A stretch of 64,000 bases of DNA from Chenopodium formosanum. Lineage: Eukaryota; Streptophyta; Magnoliopsida; Caryophyllales; Amaranthaceae. Position numbers and translations under genes: made by a program. Location of the stretch: NCBI GenBank assembly GCA_024500155.1, contig CM044868.1:36195665-36259664 (forward strand). The letters run 5' to 3'. The notes beneath the pieces are model-generated. The model was not told the origin of the DNA. It saw only the letters and a list, made by a program, of their open reading frames with translations, and did no database searches. Every line of letters starts with the position of its first letter. Positions within the stretch are counted from its first letter, which is position 1. Positions 45,001 through 57,271 of the stretch are shown piece by piece.

Positions 45001-47115
45001 TCTATTATCTCAGCACTATCATTGTTAATTTCTGAGTCCTGCTTTTCAACAAGAACTTGTATGAAAGGATAATCTTAAGAGGAGCATAATAGTAACAAGT
45101 AACAACACTAAAATGGAGGATAATTATTATAAATGGTTAATATAAGATAAGAATCGATGTAAACCATTAACGAGTTTCACATGGCACTTACACTACGACT
45201 GCTTTCAGAGCCAGAACTATCAGATTTAAGCCATATTTTTTTTATTAAATGTCCTCCCAATTGGATAATCCTCTCTGTAGACAACATCATTTACAACCTA
45301 CAATCATGAAACAAAGTTCACATATTAGTAACAATGTCACATTAAATAGTAATAACATACTATACATAGGCTTGATATACCTTAGCTGCACCAAAGCTTC
45401 CATCTAGCCCTTTATCAGCAGTTATAGCTCTGTCAATATTCTTCTGTTTCCAAGCACCTATCCCAGGTACCATTTTGTCCCAAATAATTCCGTTGCCATC
45501 TATGTTCAAACGATCCAGGTATGCAATCTGCAACATTTTACAGGTTCAATAGGCAATTTTCAACGGATAAGATACATGAGAGAAGGTTTCATAGACATTT
45601 CACATAATTAACACAAAAACTTGACTACCATGAGAACCAATGGAGACCCCTTAAAACCCTTGCTAGGATCACCTCCTCCATACTTGATCATCCAGTCAAG
45701 CACATATTTGGACCAATTGTATTTCCTAGCTTCATAGATATACTTTCTTTTCAACAACCAAAAGTGGCTAGGGCTAATATTGTTCCTAGTTGTGGTGCAT
45801 AAAATGTTCTCAATAAAATAAGTGCTGAAGAAACTCCTTGCTGTCCTCATTTACATCTATGCACTTTCTATACACCACTCCAAAGCTGATTCCCCTAGAA
45901 TTTTTGTACTCACTCTTCAAATCCTTTATCTTTTGATCACTATTGTCCACTTCAGGAATCTCATAAGTCATATTACCCAAAGGAAGCCCAGTGATCCAAC
46001 CAACCATCTCTTCATCTATCCTAAGTTCGTAGTCATCTCGGATACGTAGCACTTGTCTATCCGCATCCCATCAACTAAATAAAAATATCAAGAAATCCCT
46101 GTCAAAGTTTTTAATTTTCAAGGTGAGAAAGCCCTTGAAGACTGTTTTTTTCAACAACTTCTTCCTTCCTTCACTCATTTTCTTGATAATCTTCCTGATA
46201 AAATGGGGATATGCCCTGAAGATGGGGTACTGCAACACAATAACATAGTAATAAATAAACAATTTCTTGTATGAACTAATCAATATAACGATATATTTAA
46301 AAGGAATAAATAGCTAAGCAATTATATTTGTAAAAGGAATTTCAATGTAACTTAAAACTCCATACCTTTCTAGGTCCAACTCTTCGTGGTCTTCCACGTT
46401 TTATTTTTTGGTGTACATCCGATATTGGTATTGCCTCCTAGAAAAACAACCAAATGCGCAAGACATATAGTTATGGTTGTTTGTTGTAATGGATCAGTGT
46501 TTCAATGGTTGAGTACCCTATTTTATTACTGGTAAAAATTCTTACTTGTTTAGAGTCCCCTCGTCTAGGTCTTCCTGATCTCCTTAATGTTACTTTACCT
46601 CCTTTAGACTGCTACCCACAAATAACAATATTAGAAACATAAAAATCTTCAACCTCACGTGGTCAATATCAAACTTTCAAAAGGCAGACAGTGTATTACC
46701 TTTGATGAAGCTTCAGCCTCATTAGTCTTCGTACAAACAGGTGTTTCAAAGGGAACTGCTACAGATGCAATATTCTGTAAAATAAAAGAATAAAAATTAA
46801 ACAGTCACATTGTCATACTAAATAACCTAGCCCAATCCACACGTTATGAGGCTTATTTAACCTCTGTTGGGGGATGGTCTGGTATGTGGTGTTGTTCAGG
46901 TCCAGTAGGATTGATACAATCCTCAGCCATAACCTGTTACCAGCATCGATGTTCATTTTATCATTTACTTGCTATTGTGTTACTAGCTATATAAGTATCT
47001 ATTATGCTGTTACCTTTCTTCAAATCTCCTGAGTGCCGGTTATGGCCCCCAGTCCTAACACAATCTCTTTTGTAGTTTTCACACTATGGCTATTCTTATT
47101 CAAGATAGTCTCCAC
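42038..47115 (-). pseudogene. AT-hook/Ulp1-like family, copy 3
   Basis: Exons in order: 47115-47020 (TTKEIVLGLGAITG), 46930-46862 (from ATG, MAEDCINPTGPEQHH), 46760-46700, 46612-46550 (AT-hook RRSGRPRR), 46440-46372 (AT-hook KIKRGRPRRVGP), 46230-45630 (central domain: YPIFRAYPHF, RIRDDYELRIDEEMVGWITG, NWSKYVLDWMIKYG), 45530-45385 (IAYLDRLNIDGNG), 45300-45195 (VVNDVVYREDYPIG, then Ser/Glu), a dozen small acidic and basic exons, then Ulp1-like exons at 42890-42715 (LSREMLHDSF ... YVMDAYGKFL), 42598-42460 (REAIKKLTTNEDVAG) and 42365-42225 (EGRWTLYIISLKKARIYVFD). It ends near TCA at 42038-42040. Breaks: TGA at 46071-46073, a frameshift near 45830, stops in several linkers, and loss of the exon that would carry the catalytic Cys. 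The His site again reads Arg-Trp. Confidence 0.6.
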
Positions 47116-47599
47116 TTACGCAAATGGTAGAAAACACATTACTTGTTACATTACTATGATTATAACATGTTGATTGCACCATAACTTAAACGAACATAAC
47201 TAATAGTATCTTAATAAGTAAAAATGATCATATAATGCCTTTCACATATATTTAAATCTCAAATCTTATTCGTTGTTGGTCAATGTAATGCTTATAAGGT
47301 GTGGTCAACAACACACAAAAATCCTAAATCATAGATTTTAATTTTTTATTAGCTCTTGAAATTAGACTTTCAAATTTCGGCCGGTAATTTTGTTTATATG
47401 AGGATTCAATTTATTTGATACTAAGTTAAAATTTAAATCTATTTTTATTGGTTAAAATAAGATAATTTTATATGTTAGCCCATACTTATCTATGAAGAAT
47501 AATAGGATAAAACACATGTAAAAAAATTATATATTTTTTTTGTTATTTAAAATAATTATATCTATGTGGCCCTACAGACAAAAGTTTCCAAGTATTCAT
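47116..47599. other. Intergenic, nothing recognised
   Basis: AT-rich sequence upstream of copy 3. No promoter element that I can support. Confidence 0.35.
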
Positions 47600-50215
47600 T
47601 TTTAAATTATACGTGCCCAACGGTGTCCATATAGTTCGTTATACGTATTCTGTAGGGATGCTTTATTTTTCATGCCCTTTAGTTTGGTGTGGGCCTAATC
47701 ACTTAAACGAGCAACGAAGCTGATTATCTTATGTGCCATTAAGATGTGGTCACAGAAACAAAAGCTTCGGGTTTAGTATCCCTTTTCCCGGAATTGGCAT
47801 AAAATTTTAGTCCGCGACCAAGTTCACTCGATTAATTTCACGACCGCCCCCGTTAATTGCCGTACAACAACTAAATGGGTAGTTCGGTAACAACATATGC
47901 TTTAGCGGTAACTACATAAATGCCACTTGGTAAGGGAAATGTAATCATTTCATGCAGGGGCGACAATGACTTCAAAAAAGCAGTGTACTTGGAGTTCTTA
48001 CCAAGTGTAGAGGGTCGCCTCAGCTGGGACCCAAGGCGCAGGGAAGGCCGTGAAACAGCCCATCCACTGATTTCCCGCATACTACAGTAACGAGCGATGC
48101 AGGCCCGGCTGCCAAACTAGCCTTCACCCATCCACTCCTGAGTGAGTGGCGAGTTTCTTTGAACATTTAAGGGAACAACGAGAGCATTCAAAATCGCAGA
48201 GAGGGGTGCTTAGGCATGTGTTCACTCCGTCTACCTTGAAATCCCGCGTACCGCCTAACTAAATGTGATCAAGTGCCAGCGTAACAACTTCGTCCGAAAA
48301 TGACGTAGTAGCGTGGAAATTCTTCTTTTTAGCATTACAAACATCGACACGACTTTATCGTTTAAGCATGGCATCGGAAGCAATAATCAACTTCACCAGT
48401 TCGAGCGGTTATGAGTTCGATAGGAACTAAGGAACGCGGACGCATTTTATGGTCATCGAGTAACACCGCTCGTGTTCCACGAGTTTTTTTTTTTTCCAAT
48501 TAACGTCTTGATGTGGATCTCTCAAGACTCTCACAAGGCTCGCAAGCTATAATAACATTGTATCTTGGATTTTTAATATGGAATAAAGAAATTACACGAA
48601 AGTTAAAAGGATAGTACTCTAATTCTCGCATGAATAGAAGGTATCTTGCTAGTCGCAACTAGAAGATGATCACAAGTCGCAAAAAGTCATGTTTTTATTA
48701 ACAATCAAATGAGCTACAATCAAAGGATTATCCCATACCAAATCTCTCTTATTCTTATACTTTTTTTTTATATACACCCATATTTATAGGGTGACAAATC
48801 GTACATTGATAAGATACAAAACTAATAATTTTATCCCAAAATAAGATAAAATATTAAATATCCTTATCCTAATATATCTACTAATGATATTTTTACCAAC
48901 TACAAAATCTATCCAAACATAAAAAAAAAATAAATAAATAAATAAACTAATGGCTAAAACTCTTAAATCCTATAAATGAAGGAAAAGTCCTTTCAAGTGA
49001 AAGGTAAAATCCCATAGGCAAAAATCCTAATAATTGATAATAACTAAAAGATAGTGTAGGCTTTTTTAAAATTCCGTGAATTTTCAAGAATACCCATATT
49101 GGTCTATTATTCCCGCATCACGTATGCGGTAGGATACGTGTTTTTTTGTATTCAGTCGATGACAAGTGCGGGGTAACCCCCCCCCCCCCCTCCCATTATG
49201 CGATTAGTGCCATAGCCGTCACAATGTCAATTTTATTTTAATACCAATTATGGTTTGCCGTTATTTTAAATTAGATTATGATACCAGTTAAAGTCGCTTG
49301 TCACTAATACAATATCTTACTTTGGATTAAAATTAAACTACTAATCAAAATTTATTTTAACACAATTAAGGATGTATAGAGACTCGATCCCTACACAATT
49401 TATTGTATCAATCTGTCAAAATTAAGGTTGCATAAACTCAAATATGTAATACCACATCTTTAGCATCAGATTCAAACCTATATACGATACGTATTCCACG
49501 CGGTTTTCTTTTTTCCAATCAATGTTTGCGGTAGGGTACGTATGCCTTTGTATTTAGCCGATGAAAAGTAAAGGGCAACCCCTCCCTGTTCAATTTGTGC
49601 CCTAACCGTCACAAGCGTGTAATTAGTGCACATGTGTTTACTTCCTGGTAATCTAGTGTACGGCGTTTCATTCGAAGACTTATATTAATTTTATCTACCG
49701 GTGCTTGCATAGCCTAAGCTTTGAGTAATATTCTAAATACTTGCCTCCTTTATGACAAATAATTTTTCTTTTTTCTTGAAATTGTGATAGTTAAAGCACG
49801 AATTGAACAAGGTAGGGTTGCCCCACACTTTTTATTGGCTGAGTGAAGAATATGTTTGAATTTCTCAAACAAAGTAAACTACAAGATTCCGTTAACGGGA
49901 ATCACTCCACCAGCCTCACTCCGACTGTGAGAAAATAAATTGGTGGTCCCCGTTGTTTAATTTATTCAATTTATTTTAAATTTACAAGTAACAAAAAATT
50001 TTCCAATGAGATAGACGACATCATGTCGCTTATTTGTATTATAGTGTACCTTTTGTAGTATTATTTGCACGTAAATGTTTATGCCAATGTTAAATTTTGT
50101 ATTTTTTTAATTGCACCTAAATAATTTCCAATTACTTGATTACAAGTATTTTTACCAAACGATAATGATTAGTTTTCAATTAAACCTTATTTTTAACAAT
50201 TTTTTTAAGATTATA
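47600..50215 (+). repeat. 2.03-kb complex repeat, unit A (with solo LTR)
   Basis: Full-length unit in plus orientation with landmarks TAGGGATGCTTTATTTTTC (47653), AGGGGCGACAATGACTTC (47956), GGAACGCGGACGCATTTTAT (48432), GTGCCATAGCCGTCACAATG (49207), GATGTATAGAGACTCGATCC (49369), GTGCCCTAACCGTCACAAGC (49597) and ACATCATGTCGCTTATTTG (50008). The 612-bp solo LTR is inserted after the third. Without it the spacing to the next unit is about 1.98 kb. No frame is conserved across units, so it is treated as non-coding. Confidence 0.85.
48509..49120 (-). mobile_element. Solo LTR inside repeat unit A
   Basis: On the plus strand TGATGTGGATCTCTCAAG ... TATTCCCGCATCA. The flanking five bases are CGTCT (48504-48508) and CGTAT (49121-49125), a target duplication with one change inside the repeat's TTAACGTCTGCGGTAGG block. 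On the minus strand a TATA (CTATAAATATGGGTG) is visible. No internal region remains. Confidence 0.75.
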
Positions 50216-50244
50216 ATTAGAATATATATATATATATATTATTA

Positions 50245-51176
50245 TTCCGTAGGGATACTTTATTTTGCGTGGCCTTTAGTTGGGTGTAGGCCTAATCACT
50301 TAAACGAACGACGAAGCTGATTATCTTCCGTGCCATTTAGATATGGTCACACCAAGGAAGCTTTGGGCTTAAAATTTTAGTCCGCGACCAAGTTCAATCA
50401 ATTAATTTCATGACCGCCCCCGTTAACTGCCTTACAACAGTGAAATGGGTAGTTCGGTAACAGCATATGCTTTAGAAGTAACTACGTAAGTGTTGCTTGG
50501 TAAGGGAAATGTAATCGTTTCATGCAGGGGCGACAATGACTTCAAAAAAGCAGTGTACCCCGAAGTTCAAGCCTAGTCTAGAGGGTCGCCTCAGCTGGGC
50601 CTGAAGGCGTAGGGATGGCCGTGAAAGAGCCCATCCAGTTATTTCCCGCATACTACGGTAACGAGCGATGCAGGCCCGGCTGTCAAACTAGCCTTCTCAC
50701 ATCCACCCCTGAGTGAGTGGCGAGTTTCTTGAAACATTTTAGGGAACGCTGACAGCAATAGAAATCGCTGAGAGGGGTTCTAAGGCACGTGTTCACTCCG
50801 TCTACCATGAAATCCCGCCGACCGCCTAACTAAATGTGATCAAGCGCCAGCGTAACAACTTCGTACAAAAATAAAGCTGTACCGTGGATACTCCTCTTTT
50901 TAGACGAACACACATCGGTACGGCTTTATCGTTTAATCATGTCATCGGAAGAAAAATTCAACTTCGCCAGCTCGAGCGGTTACGAGTTCGAGAGAGACCA
51001 AGGAACGCGGACGCATTTTACGATCATCAAGAAACACCTTAACGCGGTTTTCTTTTTTCCAATTAACGTCTGCGGTAGGATACGTGTGCATTTTTGTTGA
51101 GCCTATGACAAGTACGAGGAAACCCCTCCCCCCCCCCCCCAACCCCGTGCAATTAGTTCCCTAGCCTTCACAAGCC
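50245..51176 (+). repeat. 2.03-kb complex repeat, unit B (truncated)
   Basis: Same landmarks as unit A from AGGGATACTTTATTTTGCG (50250) to TCCCTAGCCTTCACAA (51160-51176), without the solo LTR. It then breaks off and joins an inverted copy. A 14-16 base C run lies at 51128. Confidence 0.85.
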
Positions 51177-52066
51177 TACACTATCTTTTACTTATTATTA
51201 ATTATTAGGATTTTTGCCTATGGGATTTTACCTTTCACTTGAAAGGAATTTTCTTTCTTTTATAGGTTTTAAGATTTTTAGCCATTAGTATATTTTTTTA
51301 TTTATTTATTTCTATGTTGGGATAGATTTTGTAGTTGGTTAAACTATCTTTAGTAGATATATTAGGATAAGGATTCTTAATATTTTATCTTATTTTAGGA
51401 TAAAACTATTAGTTTTCTATCTTATCATTGTAAGATTTGTCACCTTATAAATATGGGTGTATATAAATAATAGTTTAAGAAGGAGAGAAATTTGGTATGG
51501 GATTAATCCTTTGAGTGTTGCTCATTTGATTGTTAATAAAAAAAACATAACTTTTTGCGACTTGTGATCATCTTCTAGTTGCGACTAGGAAGATACCTTC
51601 AATTCCTACGAGAATTAGAGTACTATACTTTTAATTTTCGTGTAATTTCTTTAGTCCATATTAAAAATCCAAGATCCAATGTGATTATAGCTAGCGAGCC
51701 TTGTGAGAGTCTCGAGAGATAAACATCAAGATATTAATTGGAAAAAAGAAAAACGCGTACGTGGAACACGAGCGGTGTTACTCGATGACCATAAAATGCG
51801 TCCGCGTTCCTTAGTTCCTTTTGAACTCATAACCGCTTGAACTGGTGAAGTTGAATTTTGCTTCCGATGCCATGCTCAAACGATAAAGTCGTACCGATGT
51901 TTATAATGCTAAAAAGAAGAATTTCCACGGTACTTCTTCATTTTCGGACGAAGTTGTTATGCTGGCACTTGATCACATTTAGTTAGGCAGTAGGCAGGAT
52001 TTCAAGTTAGACGGAGTAAACACGTGCCTAAGCACCCCTCTCTGCGATTTCGAATGCTTTTCGGGA
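51177..52066 (-). repeat. Complex repeat, unit C, with partial solo LTR
   Basis: It begins abruptly inside the solo LTR (GCCTACACTATCTTTTACTT matches, inverted, the LTR at about 49065) and runs through its far end (AAACATCA near 51729), then AGATATTAATTGG, the inverted equivalent of the insertion site in unit A. Inverted repeat sequence follows to about 52066. Units B and C therefore meet head to head. Confidence 0.8.
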
Positions 52067-53960
52067 AAAGGGATACTAAACCAGAAGTTGTCGTTACTAT
52101 TATATAAATAAGCAACATGATGTCATCTGTCTCTTTGAACAATTTTTTTGTTACTTGTAAATTTAAAATAAAGTGAATAAATTAAACAACGGTGCTCACC
52201 AATTTATTTTCTCAAAGCCGGAGAGAGGCTAGTTGTGTGATTCTCGTTAACAGGATCATGTAGTGTACTATGTTGTAGCAATTCAAACATATTCTTCACT
52301 CAGCCAATAATAAGTGTGGGGCGACCCTACCTTGTTCAATTCGCGCTATAACTATCACAATTTCAAGAAAAAAGAAAAATTATTTGTCATAAAGGAGACA
52401 AGTATTGAGACAACTACTCAAAGCTTATCCTACGCAAGCACCGGTAGATAAAATTGATATAAGTCTCCAAATGAAATCCCTTACACTAGATTATCAAGAA
52501 GTAAACACATGTGCACAGATTAAACGCTTGTGATGGTTAGGGCACAAATCGAATAAGGTGGGGTTGCCCCGCACTTGTCATCGAGAAAATACAAAGGAAT
52601 ACGTTACCCGCCGCAGACATTGATTGGAAAGAAGAAAACCGCGTGGAATACGTATCATATATAGGTTTGAATCCGATGCTAAAGATTTGGTATTAAAGAT
52701 TTGAGTTTATGCAACCGTAATATTGACAGATTGATACAATCAATTGTGTCGGGATCGAGTCTCTATACATCCTTGAATGTGTTAAAATAAATTTTGATAC
52801 GCAGTTTAATTTCAATCCGAAGTAAGGTATTGTATTAGTGGAAAAAGACTTTTATTGGTATCATAATCTAATTTATAGTCACGGTAAACCTTAATTGGTA
52901 TTAAAATAAAGTTGACATTGTGACGGTTAGGGCACTAATCGCACGGGGTGTGTGGGGGCTGGGGGGGTTTCCCCGCACTTTTCATAGGCTTAATACAAAG
53001 GCACATGTATTCTACCGCAAACGTTAATTGGAAAAAAGAAAACTGCGTTAAGGTGTTTCTCGATGACCATAAAATGCGTCCGCGTTCCTTGGTCCCTCTC
53101 GAACTCGTAACCGCTCGAGCAGGGGAAGTTGAATTTTTCTTCCGATAGCGTGTTTTAAACGATAAAGCCGTACCGATGTGTGGTCAGCTAAAAATAAAAG
53201 TTTCCACGGTACAACTTAATTTCGGACGAAGTTGTTACGCTGACGTTTGATCGCATTTAGTTAGGTGGTCGGTGGGATTTCAAGGTAGACGGAGTGAACA
53301 CATGCCTAAGCACCCCTCTTAGTAATTTTGACAGCTTTCAGCGTTCCCTAAAATATTCCAAGAAACTCGCCACCCACTCAAGGGTGGATGTGAGAAGGCT
53401 AGTTTGGCAGCCGAGCCAGCATCGCTCGTTACTATAGTATGCGGGAAATAAGCGAATAGGCTGTTTCACGGCTTTCCCTATGCCTTCGGGCCCAGCTGAG
53501 ACGACCCTCTAGACTGGGTTAGAACTTCGGGGTACACTGCTTTTTTAATTCATTGTCGCCACTGCATGAAACGATTACATGTCCCTTACCAAGCGGCACT
53601 TATATTGTTACCGCTAAAGCATATGCTGTTACCGAACTACCCATTTCACTATCGTACGACAGTTAACGGGGGCGATCGTGAAATTAATCGATTGAACTGT
53701 GTCGCAAACTAAAATTTTAAGCCAATTTCGGGAAAAGGGATACTAAACCCGAAGCTTCCGTTATTGTGACCACATCTAAATAACATGGAAGATAATCAGC
53801 TTCGTCGCTCGTTTAAGTGATTTGACCTACTCCCAACTAAAGGGCACGTAAATTAAAGCATCCCTAAGGAATACTTGCAGCGGACTGTATGCACACTGCT
53901 GGGCACGCTAAGGTTTCCAGTACCTGCATGAAACGATTAAATTTCCCTTACCAAGCGGTA
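52067..53960 (-). repeat. 2.03-kb complex repeat, unit D
   Basis: Minus orientation, landmarks in inverted order from AAGCAACATGATGTCATCTG (52108) through TGACGGTTAGGGCACTAATC (52920) to GTAAATTAAAGCATCCCTAAG (53850). No solo LTR at the 53020 site. Head-to-tail with unit E: TGACGGTTAGGGCACAAAT-type blocks at about 52532 and 54566 give the 2,034-bp period. Confidence 0.85.
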
Positions 53961-55990
53961 CTTATCATTTTAGTTTGGTAAAAATAAGGCTTAATCGGAA
54001 ACTAATCATTATAGATTGGTAAAAACACTTGTAGTCCAGTAACTGGAAATTTTTTAGGTGCAATAAAAAAATACAAAATTTAACATTGGCATAGACATTT
54101 ACGTGCAAATAATACTACAAAGGGGACACTATTATACAAATAAGCGACATGATGTCGTTTGTCTCATTGCACAATTTTTTTGTTACATGTAAATTTGAAA
54201 TATAGTGAATAAATTAAACAACGGTGCCCACCAAATTATTTTCTCACAGCCGGAGTGAGGCTAGTGGTATGATTCCCGTTAACGGGATCTTGTAGTGTAC
54301 TATGTTGGAGCAATTCAAACATATTTTTCACTCAGCCAATTATAAGTGTGGGTCAACCCTACCTTGTTCAATTCGCGCTATAACTATCACAATTTCATGA
54401 AAAAAGAAAAATTATTTGTCATAAAGAAGAAAAGTATTGAGACGATTACTCAAAGCTTAGGCTACGCAAGCACCGGCAGATAAAATCGATATAAGTCTTC
54501 GAATGAAACGCCTTACACTAGATTACCAGGAAGTAAACACATGTGCATAGATTAAACGCTCGTGACGGTTAGGGCACAAATAGAACAGGGTGGGGTTACC
54601 CCGCACTTGTCATCGGCTAAATACAAAGGAATACGTAACCCGTCGCAGATATTGATTTGAAAGAAGAAAACCGCATGGAATACGTATCATATATAGGTTT
54701 GAATCCGATGCTAAAGATTTAGTATTACAGATTTGAGTTTTTGCAACCGTAATATTGACAAATTGATATAATAAATTATGTAGGGGTCGAGTCTCTATAC
54801 ATCCTTAATTGTGTTAAAATAAATTTTGATAAGAAGCTTTATTTCAATCCGAAGTAAGACATTGTATTAGTGACTAACAACTTTTATTGGTATCATAATC
54901 TAATTTATAGTAACGATAAACCTTAATTGAAATTAACATAAAGTTGCCATTGTGACGGCTAGGGCACTAATCGCACGAAGTGGGTGGGGGGTTCCCCGAA
55001 CTTGTCATAGGATCTATACAAAGGCAAACGTATCCTACTGCATACATTAATTGAAAAAAGAAAACCGCGAGGAGGTGTTTCTCGATGACCATAAAATGTG
55101 TTCGCGTTCCTTGGTCCCTCTCGAACTCGTAACTGCTCGAGATGGCGCAGTTGAATTTTTCTTTCGATGCCATGCTCAAACGATAAATCCGTACCGATGT
55201 GTGTTCGGCTAAAAAGAGGAGTTTCCACGGTACAACTTCATTTTCGGACAAAGTTGTTACGTTGGCGCTTGATCACATTAAGGTAGACAGAGTGAACACG
55301 TGCCTAAGCACCCCTGTCAGAGATTTTGATTGCTGTCGGCGTTCCTAAAAATGTTTTAAGAAACTCGCCATCAGTCAGGGGTAGATGTGAGAAGGCTAGT
55401 TTGGCAGCCGGGCCTGCATCGCTCGTTACCGTAGTATGCGGGAAATAAGCAAATGGGCTTTTTCATGGCCTTCCCTACACCTTTGGGCTCAGCTGACGCG
55501 ACCCTCGAAACTGGGCTTGAACTTCGTGGTACCTGCTTTTTTGAAGTCATTGTCACCCCTACATGAAACGATTACATTTCCCATACCAAGCGACACTTAT
55601 GCAGTTACCGCTAAAGTATATGCTGTTACTGAACTACCCATTTCACTGTCGTAAGGCAATTAACTAGGGCGGTCGTGAAATTAATCGATTGAACTTGGTC
55701 GGGGACAAAAATTTTAATCCAATTCCGGGAAAAGGGATACTAAACCCGAAGCTGCCGTTAATGTGACCACATCTAAATGGCACGAAAGATAATCAACTTC
55801 GTCGCTTATATAAGTGATTAGGCCTACACCCAACTAAAGGGCACGAAAAATAAAGCATCCCTACAGAATACGTGCAGCGGACTGTATGCGCACCGCTGGG
55901 CACGCTAAGGTTTTCGGTACCTGCACAAAACGATTAAACTTCCCTTACCAAGCGGTACTTATGTAGTTACTTCCGTCATATAAATCGTTG
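53961..55990 (-). repeat. 2.03-kb complex repeat, unit E
   Basis: The most complete LTR-free unit, about 2.03 kb. Two related sub-blocks (TGACGGTTAGGGCAC...GCACTTGTCAT) occur within it at about 54566 and 54953. A third, inverted relative (GCACACTTAT/ATTGGCTGAGTGAAG type) lies near 54330, giving internal dyad symmetry. Reading frames of 60-90 codons here are not preserved between units. Confidence 0.85.
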
Positions 55991-56028
55991 GTAAAAAGAG
56001 TTCTTTAAAATGAGATCCATTTATTATA

Positions 56029-56038
56029 TATATGTATG

Positions 56039-56121
<83 letters not shown>
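56029..56121. repeat. TA microsatellite of about 90 bp
   Basis: Nearly pure TA repeat, with a few GTATG interruptions at its left side, at the junction between repeat units E and F. Confidence 0.9.
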
Positions 56122-56124
<3 letters not shown>

Positions 56125-56154
56125 TAATAATAAAAAAAAAGAAAAGAGAATCGG

Positions 56155-56865
56155 TAAAAATAATGTTTAATCGGGACATCATCATTTAAGTTTGGTAAAA
56201 ATAAGGTTTAATCTGAAAATAATTATTATAGATTGGTAAAAATACTTGTAGTCCAGTAACTGGAAATTTTTTAGGTGCAATAAAAAAATACAAAATTTAA
56301 CATTGGCATAGACAGTTACGTGCAAATAATACTACAAAAGGGACACTATTATACAAATAAGCGACATGATGTCGTCTGTCTCATTGGACAATTTTTTTGT
56401 TACTTGTAAATTTAAAATATAATGAATAAATTAAACAACGGTGCCCACCAATTTATTTTCTCACACCCGGAGAGAGGATGGTGGTGTGATTCCTATTAAC
56501 GGGATCTTGTAGTTTACTATGTTTGAGCAATTCAAACATATTCTTCACTCAGCCAATAATAAGTGTGGGGCAACCCTACCTTGTTTAATTCGCGCTATAA
56601 CTATCACAATTTCAAGAAAAAAGAAAAATTATTTTTCATAAAGGAGAAAAGTATTGAGACAATTACTCAAAGCTTAGGCTACGCAAGCACCAGCAGATAA
56701 ATTTGATATAAGTCTCCGAATGAAACGCCTTACACTAGATTTCCCTTACTAAGCGGTATTTATGCAGTCACTTCCGTCGTAAATAAAATTCGTTGGAGAA
56801 AAATTTCTTAAAAATTACATCCATTTATAATACACTTATCTTTCAAACATTGTGTTAACCAAATC
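56155..56865 (-). repeat. Complex repeat, unit F (partial)
   Basis: It matches the right-end third of the unit (AAGCGACATGATGTCGTCTG at 56360, TCAATTCGCGC-like block near 56590). At about 56740 it jumps straight from CTTACACTAGAT to TTCCCTTACTAAGCGG, i.e. to the other end of the unit, so the middle 1.3 kb is deleted. From 56866 to 57271 nothing is recognised. Confidence 0.8.
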
Positions 56866-57271
56866 TTAAGTTATATATAAAAGTTTTATAACGGTTAACA
56901 GATACGTACCTGTTTAAATTGGTACCCCTTGTAGGTGATTTTATATTTTTTAATTAAAGTACATTATTTAGTAACACCATCTTGTTAATTTCATAACATT
57001 AGGATGCATTATATTGTCGATATCTTATTCTGTTTGTTACTGAATAGTATTCTTACTAGCACCAATGTACCATATTGCAACATTAAGTTGTCTTTAATCA
57101 CAAAATGCAGTTCATCACGGAGTAAGTTAATATGTAACCGTATAGGTGTAATACCGAGTCTTTCTGGTCATAGAATTTTTTATACTGAGTAAATTTCATA
57201 TTTTAAAATAACATGAAAGTAAAGCAAGAACACACAAGTTAATACTTGTACATTACAATCATGTGATTAAT

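Noticed and set aside
47871..48080. Recurrent small protein starting MREISGWAVSRPSL in several repeat units
   Set aside because: Relatives at 7827 and 55436 keep only part of it with indels and no synonymous bias, as expected for decay of repeated non-coding DNA.
47600..56865. rDNA spacer or organelle insertion as identity of the 2-kb repeat
   Set aside because: No rRNA, tRNA or chloroplast gene sequence is recognisable in any unit.
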